A stretch of DNA of 64,000 nucleotides from Linnemannia elongata (Eukaryota; Mortierellomycota; Mortierellomycetes; Mortierellales; Mortierellaceae), in NCBI GenBank assembly GCA_036320915.1, contig JAXBDG010000006.1:62001-126000 (forward strand), given 5' to 3'. Below, piece by piece: positions 27,521 through 38,311 of the stretch. Below the pieces are notes generated by a model that saw only the letters and a list, made by a program, of their open reading frames with translations, had not been told where the DNA came from and ran no database searches. Position 1 is the stretch's first letter; each line of letters starts with the position of its first letter. A program made the translations under genes and the position numbers.

Positions 27521-29844
27521 TTACTTCTTCTTGTTGGTCTTGTCAAGGAACTCAATGTACTTCTTGGGCACACCGCGTTCCTGGAGGACGGCCGTCACGT
27601 TCTTGACCTGTGGACCCTGGACCATCAGTTCGCGCAGGTTCAGTTTTGGTGAAGCACCGACCAGCGGAGTGACTATCAGCAATGAATACATAACGCGCAT
27701 GAACACCATGACGATTGAAGGATATCGTGGATCAGTAAAACGATAACGTGTTACTTGTTAATAAAAATGAAACATGTACCTTCAAAAAAAAAAAAAAAAA
27801 AAAGCAAAAGGAGAAAACTTACTGGCGACACTGCTGGCGCATAGGACTTGGATCTCTTGCCCAAAGGCATCAACGTCGATCATAAAGTGCTCGAGACCAG
27901 AGACCTTGGTCACGGTCTTGCGTCCAGTACGAATTTCTTGCGTAATCTGGATCGATTTCACGGCTCCCTTCACAAAGCGCGGCTGCTGGCCCTTGTAGCC
28001 AATGTAATGGTGGATCACCATGTTCGCCACCAATCTAAATGGTGCAAGAAAATCAAGAGCGTGTTAGGATCTTAAAAGGTCCCACCAGCCACTACAAAAT
28101 AGCAAAAAAACGTCAAGAGATGTACCTATCGCTGGTATGATCGCGAGGAACGCGGTCGACCTGCTCGCCCTTTTTAGCCAGGGCTGGATGAAGAACCTCG
28201 TCAAGACGAATGATGCGTTGGTTCTTGGGATCCGACAGCTGCTTGTCCTTGATGTACTGGGCCAAGGTTGCGCGCACCTCCTGTAGGGTGTAGTATCCAT
28301 CCTTGGACTTGCCTGCGACTTCAAAAAAGTCTCCTGACGCGCTGTTGGGTCGGTATGCCTCCAGAACTTCCAGAACCTTCACATCTGAATTTGCCTGTGA
28401 GATCTGCGCTTCTACCTTGGCCTGTCGCGCCGCCTGCTGCTCCACCGTCTTGTGTCCTGTGAATCCCTTCAACCTAATGTGAAAATGACGCGTTTTTTTG
28501 TCGAGTTAGTGCTGAGGCATGACACAAGTGGCCAATACGCCGAAGAAGAAACTAGATGAGTGACGTGGTAAACGTACTGAGGGTGGTTCCAGGTAACGCC
28601 GAGGAGGAAGAGCTCGCCTTTGATTTCCTTGCATTTGATCAGGTCCGACTTTTCAACAGCCTTGAGCCACTTTGCCAACTTTTTCCAGCTTGACTTTTTG
28701 ATATCTGCCTCGGCAGCAGGTCCACGTGCACGGTTGGGGAGAACATAGGATGAGTAGAGTGTCGACGAGTTCATGGGGAGGAGCTCCTTGGAGACATCTT
28801 CCGTGATCTTGAACTTGAGCACCTGCAGAAGGGCCTCTTGAAGGGCCTTGTCCACCTCCTCTGTCGAAAGGACAATCGCCTCGATCTCTTCCTTTCCCTC
28901 TTCTGGTTCCTGGCCATCTGCTGCAGAGCTGCTCTCGAACTCAGTGCTGCTGGGGAGATCATCCTTGACCACTGCCTTTCCCTTGGTGTCGCTGACATCC
29001 TGTAGATTCTTGGTCAAATCGTCCGTTGTTTCGTCATCGTCCTCGTCATCCGTCTCCTCGTCCGAGGACGCGTATTCGTCATCCAGAGGAGCCTTGGGTC
29101 CTTGCGCCCAATCAGCAGGAAATTCTGGTTTCGTGCCCATAGCCCAAAGCTGGTCCAGATGTACATGCAGAATGTGAACGGCTTTGCCTTTGGGTGGCAG
29201 GCTTCCTCTCGAAGAAGCAAGGACTTTTCCCGAGATGGCCATGGTTCCGATGGCGAGAGGGTACTTGTTGCCGCGAGCGCGAATAACAACGAGTGAACCT
29301 TCGTCGATCTCTGGAACAAAGGTGTTGTTGGCGGTGATGACTCCTGGGATCATGAGGTCTGCGCCGTTTCGAAGTTTGTCGACCACTGGGTTCCATGTCG
29401 TCAGTCCTGGAATCAAATCCGGGAACTTCCACAACGTGTACACTATTTTAGTTGGATTGAAGATAATAATTAGTCGAAGATAATAATTAGTCGATGGTAA
29501 ATAAAGTAATTTCATCCGCACATTATATGCTTTAATTATGACAAAGAATACAAAATTTTACCCGAGGGGACGATTAGAGAGTGGTTTTTGCTGGAGCTGA
29601 TCTTGAACCAGAGAGGGGTACCGTCGGCGTCAGTGTAGAGGGTGCCTGGTTCTTCGATGTAAGAAGTGAATTTGGCGGCCTGTAAGCCATCGGGAGTGAT
29701 AATGGCGTTGATGGGGGTGTCGTTAATAGGCTCCATATCTTTGAGGGCAGGGAAGCTTGCGAGGATCTCGTCCCGCAGCCTCCGCTTGTCGCTTGACCTC
29801 AGGGGCGAGAACGACTTTATGGACGCGAGTGGTTTCTTGAACAT
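27521..29844 (-). CDS. eIF2D / Tma64 (ligatin) translation factor
   Basis: Non-canonical initiation and ribosome-recycling factor that delivers tRNA to the P site and releases deacylated tRNA from 40S. Five exons: 29844-29562, 29442-28578, 28473-28126, 28034-27823, 27672-27521; 619 residues, near yeast Tma64 and human eIF2D. Domains in order: N-terminal MCT1-like part (MFKKPLASIKSF, then VYTLWKFPDLIPGLTTWNPV), a PUA domain (GADLMIPGV, RGNKYPLAIGTM), an acidic linker (about residues 235-285), a winged-helix/SWIB-like region (KKSSWKKLAKWLKAVEKSDL), and a C-terminal SUI1/eIF1-like domain (VTKVSGLEHFMIDVDAFGQE, ending in the basic tail DKTNKKK). All joins keep frame. Transcribed divergently from UPF1, another mRNA/ribosome quality factor. 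Confidence 0.95.
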
Positions 29845-30480
29845 TCTTTTCTTTTTGTTTAGGAATGAAAGTGTGTAATGTGTGTGAGGGAAGACAGGTG
29901 TGAATGAGAGAAGAAGGGAGGGGTAGGAGGTGAACAGAGAACAAGAAGAAGAAAAAAAGAAAAAAAAAAGAAAAGAAGAGAAAGTGCGCCTCCGGTGGTT
30001 CAAAAGAATGAAGAGAAGAGTTGCTGCGGGTGGTCCATGAATGTCGTTTTGCACCTTCCTTTGGGGTTTGTGTTTTATCGACGTTCCTTTCTTTGATCGA
30101 AGACACAGTCACATCCGCCCTCGTTTGTCTCGCTTTTGACACCTACTTGCTCGAGGGAATTGACTGAGCCAGTCTTTCTCTCTTTTCTTCCCTTTCCCCT
30201 TTCTTGGTGTTTCTTTTCGTTTCCTCTTTCTCTTCCTCCCTCTTTGCGCCCCCCTTTCCTCTGTCTGCCCTTTGTCTACCCTATTCTAATTCTTTGACCC
30301 TTACAAGATTTAGATCTTTCCCTATTCATTCACCCTTGCGCACATAATTCACACTCACATATACACATACGCACACTCGACTGAATTGCCTGACAGTCAG
30401 CATAATCAAGGCCCACAGATCTTCACACTCCCCCCACGCTCCACACATAGACAAAGAGACAAACAGCGAAAGCGAAAAAC
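29845..30480. promoter_or_regulatory. divergent promoter, eIF2D / UPF1
   Basis: A 636-base region between diverging start codons. The left half is A/G-rich on the plus strand and the right half is strongly C/T-rich (about 30170-30300), which is common in fungal promoters. No named site recognised and no other gene seen. Confidence 0.5.
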
Positions 30481-30932
30481 ATGGCTTACCCTGACTACGC
30501 AATGTCGCAGGGCGGCGACGACGACGGCGCAGACTTTGGCTACCTCGAATTCGAAGCCCACGGCACCCAGGACTCCCAATACGAATACTCTGACTTTCAC
30601 TCACACTCTCAGCAGCACACCCAGCAGCACCACCATCATACCAACAACAACTCTACCCAGGATCAGGATGACCTCAACTTCATGAACTTGTCTCTGAATG
30701 GTCCGCAGTCTCAGTCTGACCTCGGACACAACGACCATTACCACCACCACCAGCAGCATGGTGGCCATCCTTCGGGGAACGGAGATCAGCGAGGGTTTGA
30801 GGAGACGGACGAGCACGATCCTAATGATCAGCCTCTTGCTTTGACCGAGTTGCCACCTCATGCTTGCAAGTAAGTCTCACGTTGGTTTGTTATGGTATTT
30901 GCCTGAAATATAGCAAACGTTCAACAGAGTTA

Positions 30933-30968
<36 letters not shown>

Positions 30969-33900
30969 TCAAGGAGGAGGAACGTTTTTATTCGTTTATT
31001 TGGTTGGAAGCGTGGACGGAGCGAACCTACTTGCAATAGTGGGAAGAACTCTTAAGAAGTAGAAAGAGAGAAGAGGAGACGAATAATATACAGAAAAGGA
31101 GGAACAAGAGACGAGGATAACAAATAGAAAGCATTCATACTAAGAAATTTATTCCAATAGGTACTGCGGTATTCACTCGCCAGCATCGGTGGTCAAGTGC
31201 GAGACGTGCAAAAAGTGGTTCTGCAACTCGCGTGGAAACACCTCAGGTTCACACATCATCAACCATCTGGTCCGTGCCAAGCACAAGGAGGTCGTCCTCC
31301 ACGCTCTCTCGCCTCTCGGAGAAACAACGCTCGAGTGCTACAACTGTGGATGCAAGAACGTCTTCTTACTCGGTTTCATCCCCGCCAAGAGTGACACCGT
31401 AGTTGTCTTGCTGTGCCGGTATGTCATTTCTTATCTCTTGTGGAATGACACATGATCAGAGATAGTTCGTTCGTTCTTGTTATCTAACACAGCAAACCAA
31501 AATACTCTGTCCGATTATTAGTCAACCGTGCGCATCAATGCCCAGCAGCAAGGATATGAATTGGGATACCTCGCAGTGGCTTCCTTTGATCGACGACAGA
31601 TGCTTCTTGCCCTGGTTGGTCAAGATTCCTCCCGAGCAGGAGCAGCTCCGTGCTCGCCAAATCACTGCCATGCAGATCACCAAACTCGAGGATCTCTGGA
31701 GGGAGAACGCCAATGCTACTCTGGATGACCTTGAACGACCCGGAGCGGATGATGAACCGCAGTCGGTTCTCACTAGGTAATGATCTCTTCGGGATCGATG
31801 TCAATCTTTGTGTACAACCTTTGTCATGCCAAAGACTCTTTTATTGATTTAACAGCCTAGAGATCGCGCCAATGCTAACACTAGCCTTTTTTCGCTTGGT
31901 ACATGGAGTGTAGATACGAAGACGCGTACCAGTATCAGAACATCTTTGGGCCACTTGTCAAGATGGAGGCTGATTACGACAAACGTCTCAAGGAATCACA
32001 GACTCAGGAGGGTATCAGTGTTACCTGGGACATGGGACTGAACCAGAAGCGCGTTGCCTGGTTCTCGTTCGCCAAACTGGAAGAGTTGCGCCTCGCTGTT
32101 GGAGATGAGCTCAGGATCAGATACAACGGCGAACTGCGCAAGCCCTGGGAGTGCACCGGTCATGTCATTAAGCTGCCCAACAGTACGTGCCCTCTTTTCG
32201 GCTGACGTATGCGATGAGTACCGTAGTAAGTCGATCGAAGCTAACAGAATAACTTATAATTCTTATAGACGTTAATGACGATGTGGGATTGGAGCTTCGC
32301 CGTAGCGACGACACGCCTATCGACATCAACCATAATTTTTCGATCGATTTTGTCTGGAAATCTACCAGTTTTGACCGCATGCAATTGGCGATGAAGACGT
32401 TCGCTGTGGATGAGTCATCGGTTAGTGGCTACATTTATCATCGACTCCTTGGACACGAGATCGAGTCACAGATTCTCAAAACTCAGATGCCCAAGCGCTT
32501 CTCGGCTCCCAACCTTCCCGAGCTCAACCACTCGCAGGTTTTTGCTGTCAAGAGTGTCCTGCAGAAGCCTCTCAGTTTGATTCAGGGTCCTCCAGGAACA
32601 GGAAAGACGGTGACGTCTGCTTCGTTGGTTTACCATCTGGCCAAGATGAACATGGGCCAGGTTCTGGTCTGTGCGCCCAGTAACGTCGCTGTCGATCAGT
32701 TGACTGAGAAGATCAACGCCACCCGCCTTAAGGTTGTCCGCATGACTGCCAAATCGCGTGAGGCTCTCGACTCGCCCGTCAAGGCACTCACCCTTCATGA
32801 GCAGGTCATCAACAACGACACCAACCCTGAGCTTCAGAAGCTAATTCAGCTCAAGAACGAGCAAGGAGAACTGAGCAGCAGTGATGAGAAGAAGTACAAA
32901 TCCTTGAAGAAGCAGTGCGAGCGCGAGATTCTCAGCGTAGGTGATCATTGGTTTTCAATTTGTCTTGGAGAACCGGAGTGACATGTTCATGCTGTGGTCT
33001 TTTCTAAACTTTACATTAACGCGTATTTTTTATATTTTTTTTCCTTTGTAATGTTTAGAACGCGGATGTTATCTTGTGTACGTGCGTTGGTGCTGGCGAC
33101 CCCCGATTGTCAAAGTTGAAGTTCAGGACTGTGTTGATCGACGAGGCGACCCAAGCGACAGAGCCCGAGTGCATGATCCCCTTGGTTCTTGGTGCCAAGC
33201 AGGCTGTTCTTGTCGGAGATCACCAACAGCTCGGACCAGTCATTATGAACAAGAAGGCCGCCAGGGCCGGACTGTGCCAGTCATTGTTTGAGCGCTTGAT
33301 CATTCTGGGACTTCACCCTATCCGTCTCCAGGTGCAGTACCGTATGCACCCTTGTCTGTCAGAGTATCCCAGTAACATGTTCTATGAGGGATCCCTCCAA
33401 AACGGTGTCACCACGGCCGAACGTCTGAGAAAACACGTCGACTTTCCCTGGCCCGTTGCCGAGACGCCCATGTTCTTTTATTCTTGTCTCGGTCAAGAGG
33501 AGATTTCGACTTCAGGAACATCATACCTGAACCGCACGGAGGCATCCAACTGTGAGAAGGTCGTCACCAAGTTCTTAAAGTCGGGAGTCTTGCCTCAGCA
33601 GATTGGAATCATCACGCCCTACGAAGGTCAGCGCTCCTACCTGGTCAATTACATGGGCTTCAGCGGCACAATGCGCAAGGAGCTCTACAAGGAGATTGAA
33701 GTCGCCAGTGTTGACGCCTTCCAGGGTCGTGAGAAGGACTACATCATTGTAAGCTGTGTCCGCAGCAACGAGCACCAGGGTATTGGATTCTTGAACGACC
33801 CTCGTCGTCTGAACGTCGCCTTGACCCGTGCCAAGTATGGACTGGTTATTCTCGGCAACCCCAAGGTTCTCAGCAAGGTATGTCTTTCTGTTATTTTTAT

Positions 33901-34685
33901 TGACATTATAGCATGGTTGTTGTTTTGGCTCATTGCTTAGGATGTCATCCTTAACTTTTAACACTCAATCCATTGTCGTTTATAGCATCCTTTGTGGCAT
34001 CACTTGCTGGTTCACTACAAAGAGCACGACTGTTTGGTCGAGGGACCCCTGAACAACTTGAAGATTAGTATGATCCAGTTCAGCAAGCCCCGCAAGGCAT
34101 ACAACCCCGACGAGCGCTTCCTGAACGGTCAAGCCCATGCTGTTGATGCCCGAGAGATGTTTGCCCGTCCGCCCTTGGCCAGCGCTGGTAACTTTTTACT
34201 AAGCGCTTTTTATATTGTAGTATGTATATTTACGATTTTTGAATGGATGCTGATATTTACATTATGTTGTCTTCAATATCCTAGCTCGCAGGATGAACAA
34301 CCAGTACACCCCTGATTACTCGAGCAGCTCGTCTCGCTATAGCAACAACACGCAATTGGGATTGGGATCTCAGGCACCCTTTACTCAGGATCTCTCGCAG
34401 GCTTCGTACAGTGGTGGGCGCAAGGGCAAGTCTAATCATAACAACAATGGCAGCCAACGCCCGTTGACCCAGAACACGTACTCGACTCAAGCTTCGATCA
34501 ACGTGTCGCAGTCGGACAGGATCCACAGTTCGGCCAACCTTGGAATGGGTCACGGTATGAGTTCTTTGATGAGTCAGGAAAGCATGGGCTACTTGGACGA
34601 CTACAAGTCTCAGCAGGACGACTACCTCAGCCAAGATTCGTTTGCACCCAACGGCTTCCAGTCCCAGAACTTCACCCAGTATTAG
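30481..34685 (+). CDS. UPF1: UPF1 RNA helicase, nonsense-mediated decay
   Basis: ATP-driven RNA helicase at the centre of nonsense-mediated mRNA decay. Eight exons: 30481-30869, 31161-31418, 31522-31776, 31914-32182, 32269-32936, 33059-33877, 33986-34187, 34285-34685; 1086 residues, closer to metazoan (about 1120) than yeast (971) UPF1. The N-terminal extension is rich in His, Gln and Asp. The Cys/His zinc domain that binds UPF2 begins [17 protein letters not shown] and includes [26 protein letters not shown] and [10 protein letters not shown]. Then the regulatory 1B region and the SF1 helicase core: Walker A GPPGTGKT (497-504), DEAT with D641/E642, [33 protein letters not shown] and [10 protein letters not shown]. 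The C-terminal about 134 residues are disordered with about 13 SQ/TQ sites. Start is the ATG after the pyrimidine-rich leader. Confidence 0.98.
30934..30964 (+). repeat. A31 homopolymer in UPF1 intron 1
   Basis: Thirty-one consecutive A residues on the coding strand in the first UPF1 intron (30870-31160). Length may be affected by sequencing error. Confidence 0.9.
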
Positions 34686-35210
34686 AAGGGTGTTCTGGCA
34701 ACGGGAGGGAAGTTTGATTCCTGTTGTCGATTTGCACTCCCTCTGCCTTTTTACTTGGCGGTTGCATCCCTTGGGCACACACATCAATGCAACGATAACA
34801 ACACCACCACCACCAACCACCAACATCCCGATCGAGAGGCTGCTTGTGAGACGGGAGGCCGGGAGAGGAAAGATGTAGAAAGGTATCTTTCTTCCCGCCA
34901 TATCCAATACACCGACAGCCTTTTCTCTGTTGGGCTTGTTCGGGATGATGGAGAGAGATGACTCTGGGCAGCACCCTCTCTTTTTTTTTGCTGTTTCATG
35001 GAACAAAGGGTAGGATGCAACTGTAATCCACCCTTTCGTTACACCCGAGCAGAAGAAAGAGCCACTCTTGACAAGTCTTTTTGTGCCGTAGGTGGGAACA
35101 CCCTAGCCAAAAACAATAAAGCCATTTCATTTTTTCTTTGCGCATATCATATGATTGTGTTAAGAGGAAGGAAAAACAGAACAAAGGAAAGCACACCGAT
35201 GAGCCTGACG

Positions 35211-35214
<4 letters not shown>

Positions 35215-35243
<29 letters not shown>
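35215..35243. repeat. T29 homopolymer
   Basis: Twenty-nine consecutive T residues downstream of UPF1. Confidence 0.9.
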
Positions 35244-35546
35244 GTTCAGGCAGAAGGAAAGGAAGCATTGCACCTGCTTCCGACCATTGGTTGGCTCATA
35301 CATGCACATAGGACCCCAAAAAAAAAGTCTCGCATAGAGGGCCACGAGGAAAACGCGCAGAAAAATAGGAAGCTCTAATGTTCCGCCTTCATGCCTATTA
35401 CGGCTCCTCCTCTTTCACACTCCAGCCTTTTCACCACCCCTTCGTGCAACGAGCTGGACCAATGCGTGAGAGATGTAGAAGACGACACGCAAACTCTCGG
35501 AAAAGAACCTTCGGTCACAAACGAGCGGACTTTGGAAACCAGAGGG

Positions 35547-35571
35547 AAAAAAAAAAAAAAAAAAAAAAAAA
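35547..35571. repeat. A25 homopolymer
   Basis: Twenty-five consecutive A residues, complementary to the T29 run 303 bases to the left. Confidence 0.9.
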
Positions 35572-35825
35572 CTAATGGAAGATCGCATGTTCTTCCTTCG
35601 CTCACCGCCAATTTGCCTTTGTCCTCCGATATTTCTTGTCTATTCCTGTTGCACTTCTCCATCATTGCTTAATCCGGCCCCCTTTATTGCCCTTCAATAA
35701 AGAGTACCCCAGATTATGTTGGACGCTCGGATGGAAACAGAAAACAATGAAGATGTGAAGAAAAGAAGCCTGAAACGAGGAGGAGAGGTCGGTTGTCAGA
35801 AAAGAGAAATTCCAATGCAATGAAG

Positions 35826-35831
35826 TTTATT
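35826..35831 (-). terminator. putative polyadenylation signal of TCTP
   Basis: Plus strand tttatt gives AATAAA on the coding strand 60 bases past the stop codon. Confidence 0.55.
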
Positions 35832-35890
35832 ATCTAGCTGACGAAAAAGAAAACAATGAGTAGGATACCGAACTGAGAGCAGCATCCAAT

Positions 35891-37060
35891 TTAGACCTTC
35901 ATGGTCTTGACAGCGTGCTTGAAGACGGTGAAGAAGGGGGTGACACCATCCTCGCGGTAGTTGAGGAGCATGACAGCACCATCGGGGTTCATGGACTCTC
36001 CAACGTAGAACTATAAAGTCAGAAAAACAAGGCAAATGGGAACAAGAGCGTTAGGAATAGAACGGAATAACCACGAAATTCACGTCAGGACTATAAAGCT
36101 CGTGCACACTCAAACAACGTATGATCTCATATCATCGCAGTCATCATACCTCGAAGTCCTTGAAGCCACCGAGAACCTTCTTGACCTCAGTGGTCATCTC
36201 AGCCTCGTAAGCCTTGGCGTCATCTCCCTCAAGCTTCTTGGCAGCCTTGAGTTGCTTGAGGTAACCCTTAATGTAGGTGGTGTAACCCTTCTTGTCGAAG
36301 CTGGTGGACTGGAGACGGAAAGAGTAGACAACGTTGTTGACAACGGAGACACCGTCCTCAAGGTCCTCAGCGGCCTCCTCAGCAGAGGCGTTGGCTCCGA
36401 TATCGACATCGGCGCCCTCCTTGACCTGGATCATGGCGCACTCAACCTCGTAGGTACCTCCAACCTCCTTGATATCGAAAGCATCAGAGAAGAGCTCGTC
36501 GCTATAAGAACGATTACAAGTTTAAAGGTAAAAGTATTAGCAAACAGGGTGCTAATGAATCGGCGAGAAGTGCGGGGTATGAAGAGAGATGTGTGGGGGG
36601 AGCGTATATTTCTTGACGAAAGGAAAACGTGTTGCTGTTGAGCAAGGGGGTAGGTGGGGTCTGAAAGAGCGCATGGTTGAGAAGGTGATATAGTATGACG
36701 CTATTGTGTTTGGTGTTGTCCTTTATGTCGTAGTGGTCCCTGTCTGGGTCATATCGCGACACATGCACATAGGCGTATAAAACGTTGTCGTTCAAAGACG
36801 TCGATAAGCGCGGACTGCGGTAACAGTGCTTCACGGTGAAGGACCAGTGCGTCCATGCACTGCACACTGTTGCTCTTACTGTCTTGCTGCATCGCTGTCA
36901 CCAACTTTTTTTTTAGCTGCTTTTAGGCTTTTTCTTGCTGTTCCTCTTTCTCGTTTTCAGACGTTCTTTTTTAGAACAAGCTGGCGTGAGTGGATGAGAT
37001 TAGAAGCTGCAGCAACAGGCTGATGACCTACCCGGTGATGATATCCTGGTAAATAAGCAT
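35891..37060 (-). CDS. translationally controlled tumour protein (TCTP/Mmi1)
   Basis: Abundant, conserved small cytosolic protein linked to growth, translation and stress; binds microtubules and, in yeast (Mmi1), mitochondria. Three exons: 37060-37032, 36501-36150, 36010-35891; 166 residues, the normal size. The first exon codes only [10 protein letters not shown]. Then [20 protein letters not shown], the acidic loop [17 protein letters not shown] with the TCTP signature region following, the helical hairpin [20 protein letters not shown], and a C-terminal [20 protein letters not shown]. The first intron is 530 bases, long for this window, as often seen for highly expressed fungal genes; that link is inference. 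Identification is secure. Confidence 0.97.
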
Positions 37061-37319
37061 GGTTGATGAGACTTGTGTGGGATTGAGTGTGGTGGTGGGA
37101 GAGAAGGGACGAAAGAAAAATTTTCAGCCTTTTGCCCACAACAGAAAAAGGGCCGGAGGTCGAAAACGATCCTTCTTAGACATGCGATTTGAATCCTTTC
37201 CGTGACAGCTCTCTTATTATTTTCTCTGTGAGGAAATAGCGGGTTAGATGCAAGGAAATAATGTATATCTCTTGAAGGTAAGAGAACAGAGGAAGAGTAT
37301 TGTGTCCGTTCACTCACAT
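37061..37319. promoter_or_regulatory. divergent promoter, TCTP / oligoribonuclease
   Basis: A 259-base gap between diverging start codons must hold both promoters. No named site recognised. Confidence 0.5.
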
Positions 37320-38132
37320 ATGCTTCGCCGTGTTTTTTTGCCAAACCTTCTTCTTCTCACGACTCCCAGGGCAGCAGGCTGGACTAATAGGGCATATACC
37401 AGCAGCACACAACCAAGGACAGCAACCACCATGGCACAACAACAACAGAAGCAACAACCCTCATTGGTCTGGATCGACTGCGAGATGACAGGTCTCGCGT
37501 CAACCGACAAGCTGATCGAGATTGCAGTCATCATCACCGACGACGACCTTAACATCATCGCTGAGGGACCTAATCTGATTATCCACCAACCCAAGGAGGT
37601 CATGGATAGCATGAACCAATGGTGCGTCGACCACCACGGCGCCGTAAGTCTACCCCCCAGTGCACGTTTTTTTAACTCGTTTCAATTTCACACCCCAACC
37701 ACGCGTTCTACTCAACTTCCTCCCGTCCACCCAGACATCTTAACTTTACCCTCTCTCTCTTTCTTCTTACCAAATATGAACTAGTCTGGTCTGACAGCCT
37801 CAGTCCTGGCTTCAAAGATCTCAACCTCAGAAGCTTGCAACCAAGTCCTCCAATTCATCAAGTCCCACATCCCCACACCCAGACACGGGATCCTGGCCGG
37901 AAACTCTGTCCACGCCGACAAAGTCTTTCTCGAACGCGAGATGTCCCCCATTATTGAACACCTGCATTACCGGATTGTCGATGTCTCGACGGTGAAGGAG
38001 CTTGCAAGGAGGTGGTTCCCAAAAGAGTTTGAAAGCGTCCCGAGGAAGAAGGAGGCTCATAGGGCCTTGGATGATATCAAGGAATCCATTGGAGAGTTGA
38101 AGTACTATCGCTCTTCTGTTTTTAAGAATTAG
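37320..38132 (+). CDS. REX2: oligoribonuclease (REX2/REXO2 family)
   Basis: 3'-5' exonuclease that degrades di- to oligonucleotides left by RNA decay. Two exons: 37320-37643 and 37785-38132; 223 residues, of which about 185 match the family core. DEDDh catalytic residues are all visible: D53 and E55 in WIDCEMTGL, D153 in GNSVHADKVFL, H200 and D204 in HRALDDI. The N-terminal 37 residues (MLRRVFLPNLLLLTTPRAAG onward) look like a mitochondrial presequence. A second in-frame ATG at 37431 sits in a strong context (caccATGg) and would give a leaderless form, so dual mitochondrial and cytosolic/nuclear targeting is plausible. Start at 37320 is chosen because it captures the leader; an upstream in-frame ATG at 37248 is less likely. 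Confidence 0.95.
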
Positions 38133-38311
38133 GATTTTGGTGAAGAGTGAGAGAGAATTAGAGAAATGGCCGGAAGAAATCGTAAAGCAACCCTGTACAT
38201 ATTTGCATTTGCATTTTCATAAAAAAAAACCAGCTCCTTTTGGCGTTTGTCAGCGTTTTTGCATAATGGAGTGTGAAGGAGAGTGGATTTTTTTTTCTTT
38301 ATTTGTGGAAT
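38133..38311. other. tail-to-tail spacer, oligoribonuclease / orphan
   Basis: 179 bases of convergent 3' flank with A and T runs. No gene seen. Confidence 0.5.

Larger units (their letters stand above)
34686..35890. other. long tail-to-tail spacer, UPF1 / TCTP
   Basis: No gene supported in 1205 bases. Contains a possible UPF1 polyadenylation signal (AATAAA at 35115-35120, about 430 bases past the stop), a T29 run and an A25 run about 300 bases apart, and the TCTP 3' UTR on the right. Short frames found here are shadows of homopolymers. Confidence 0.55.
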
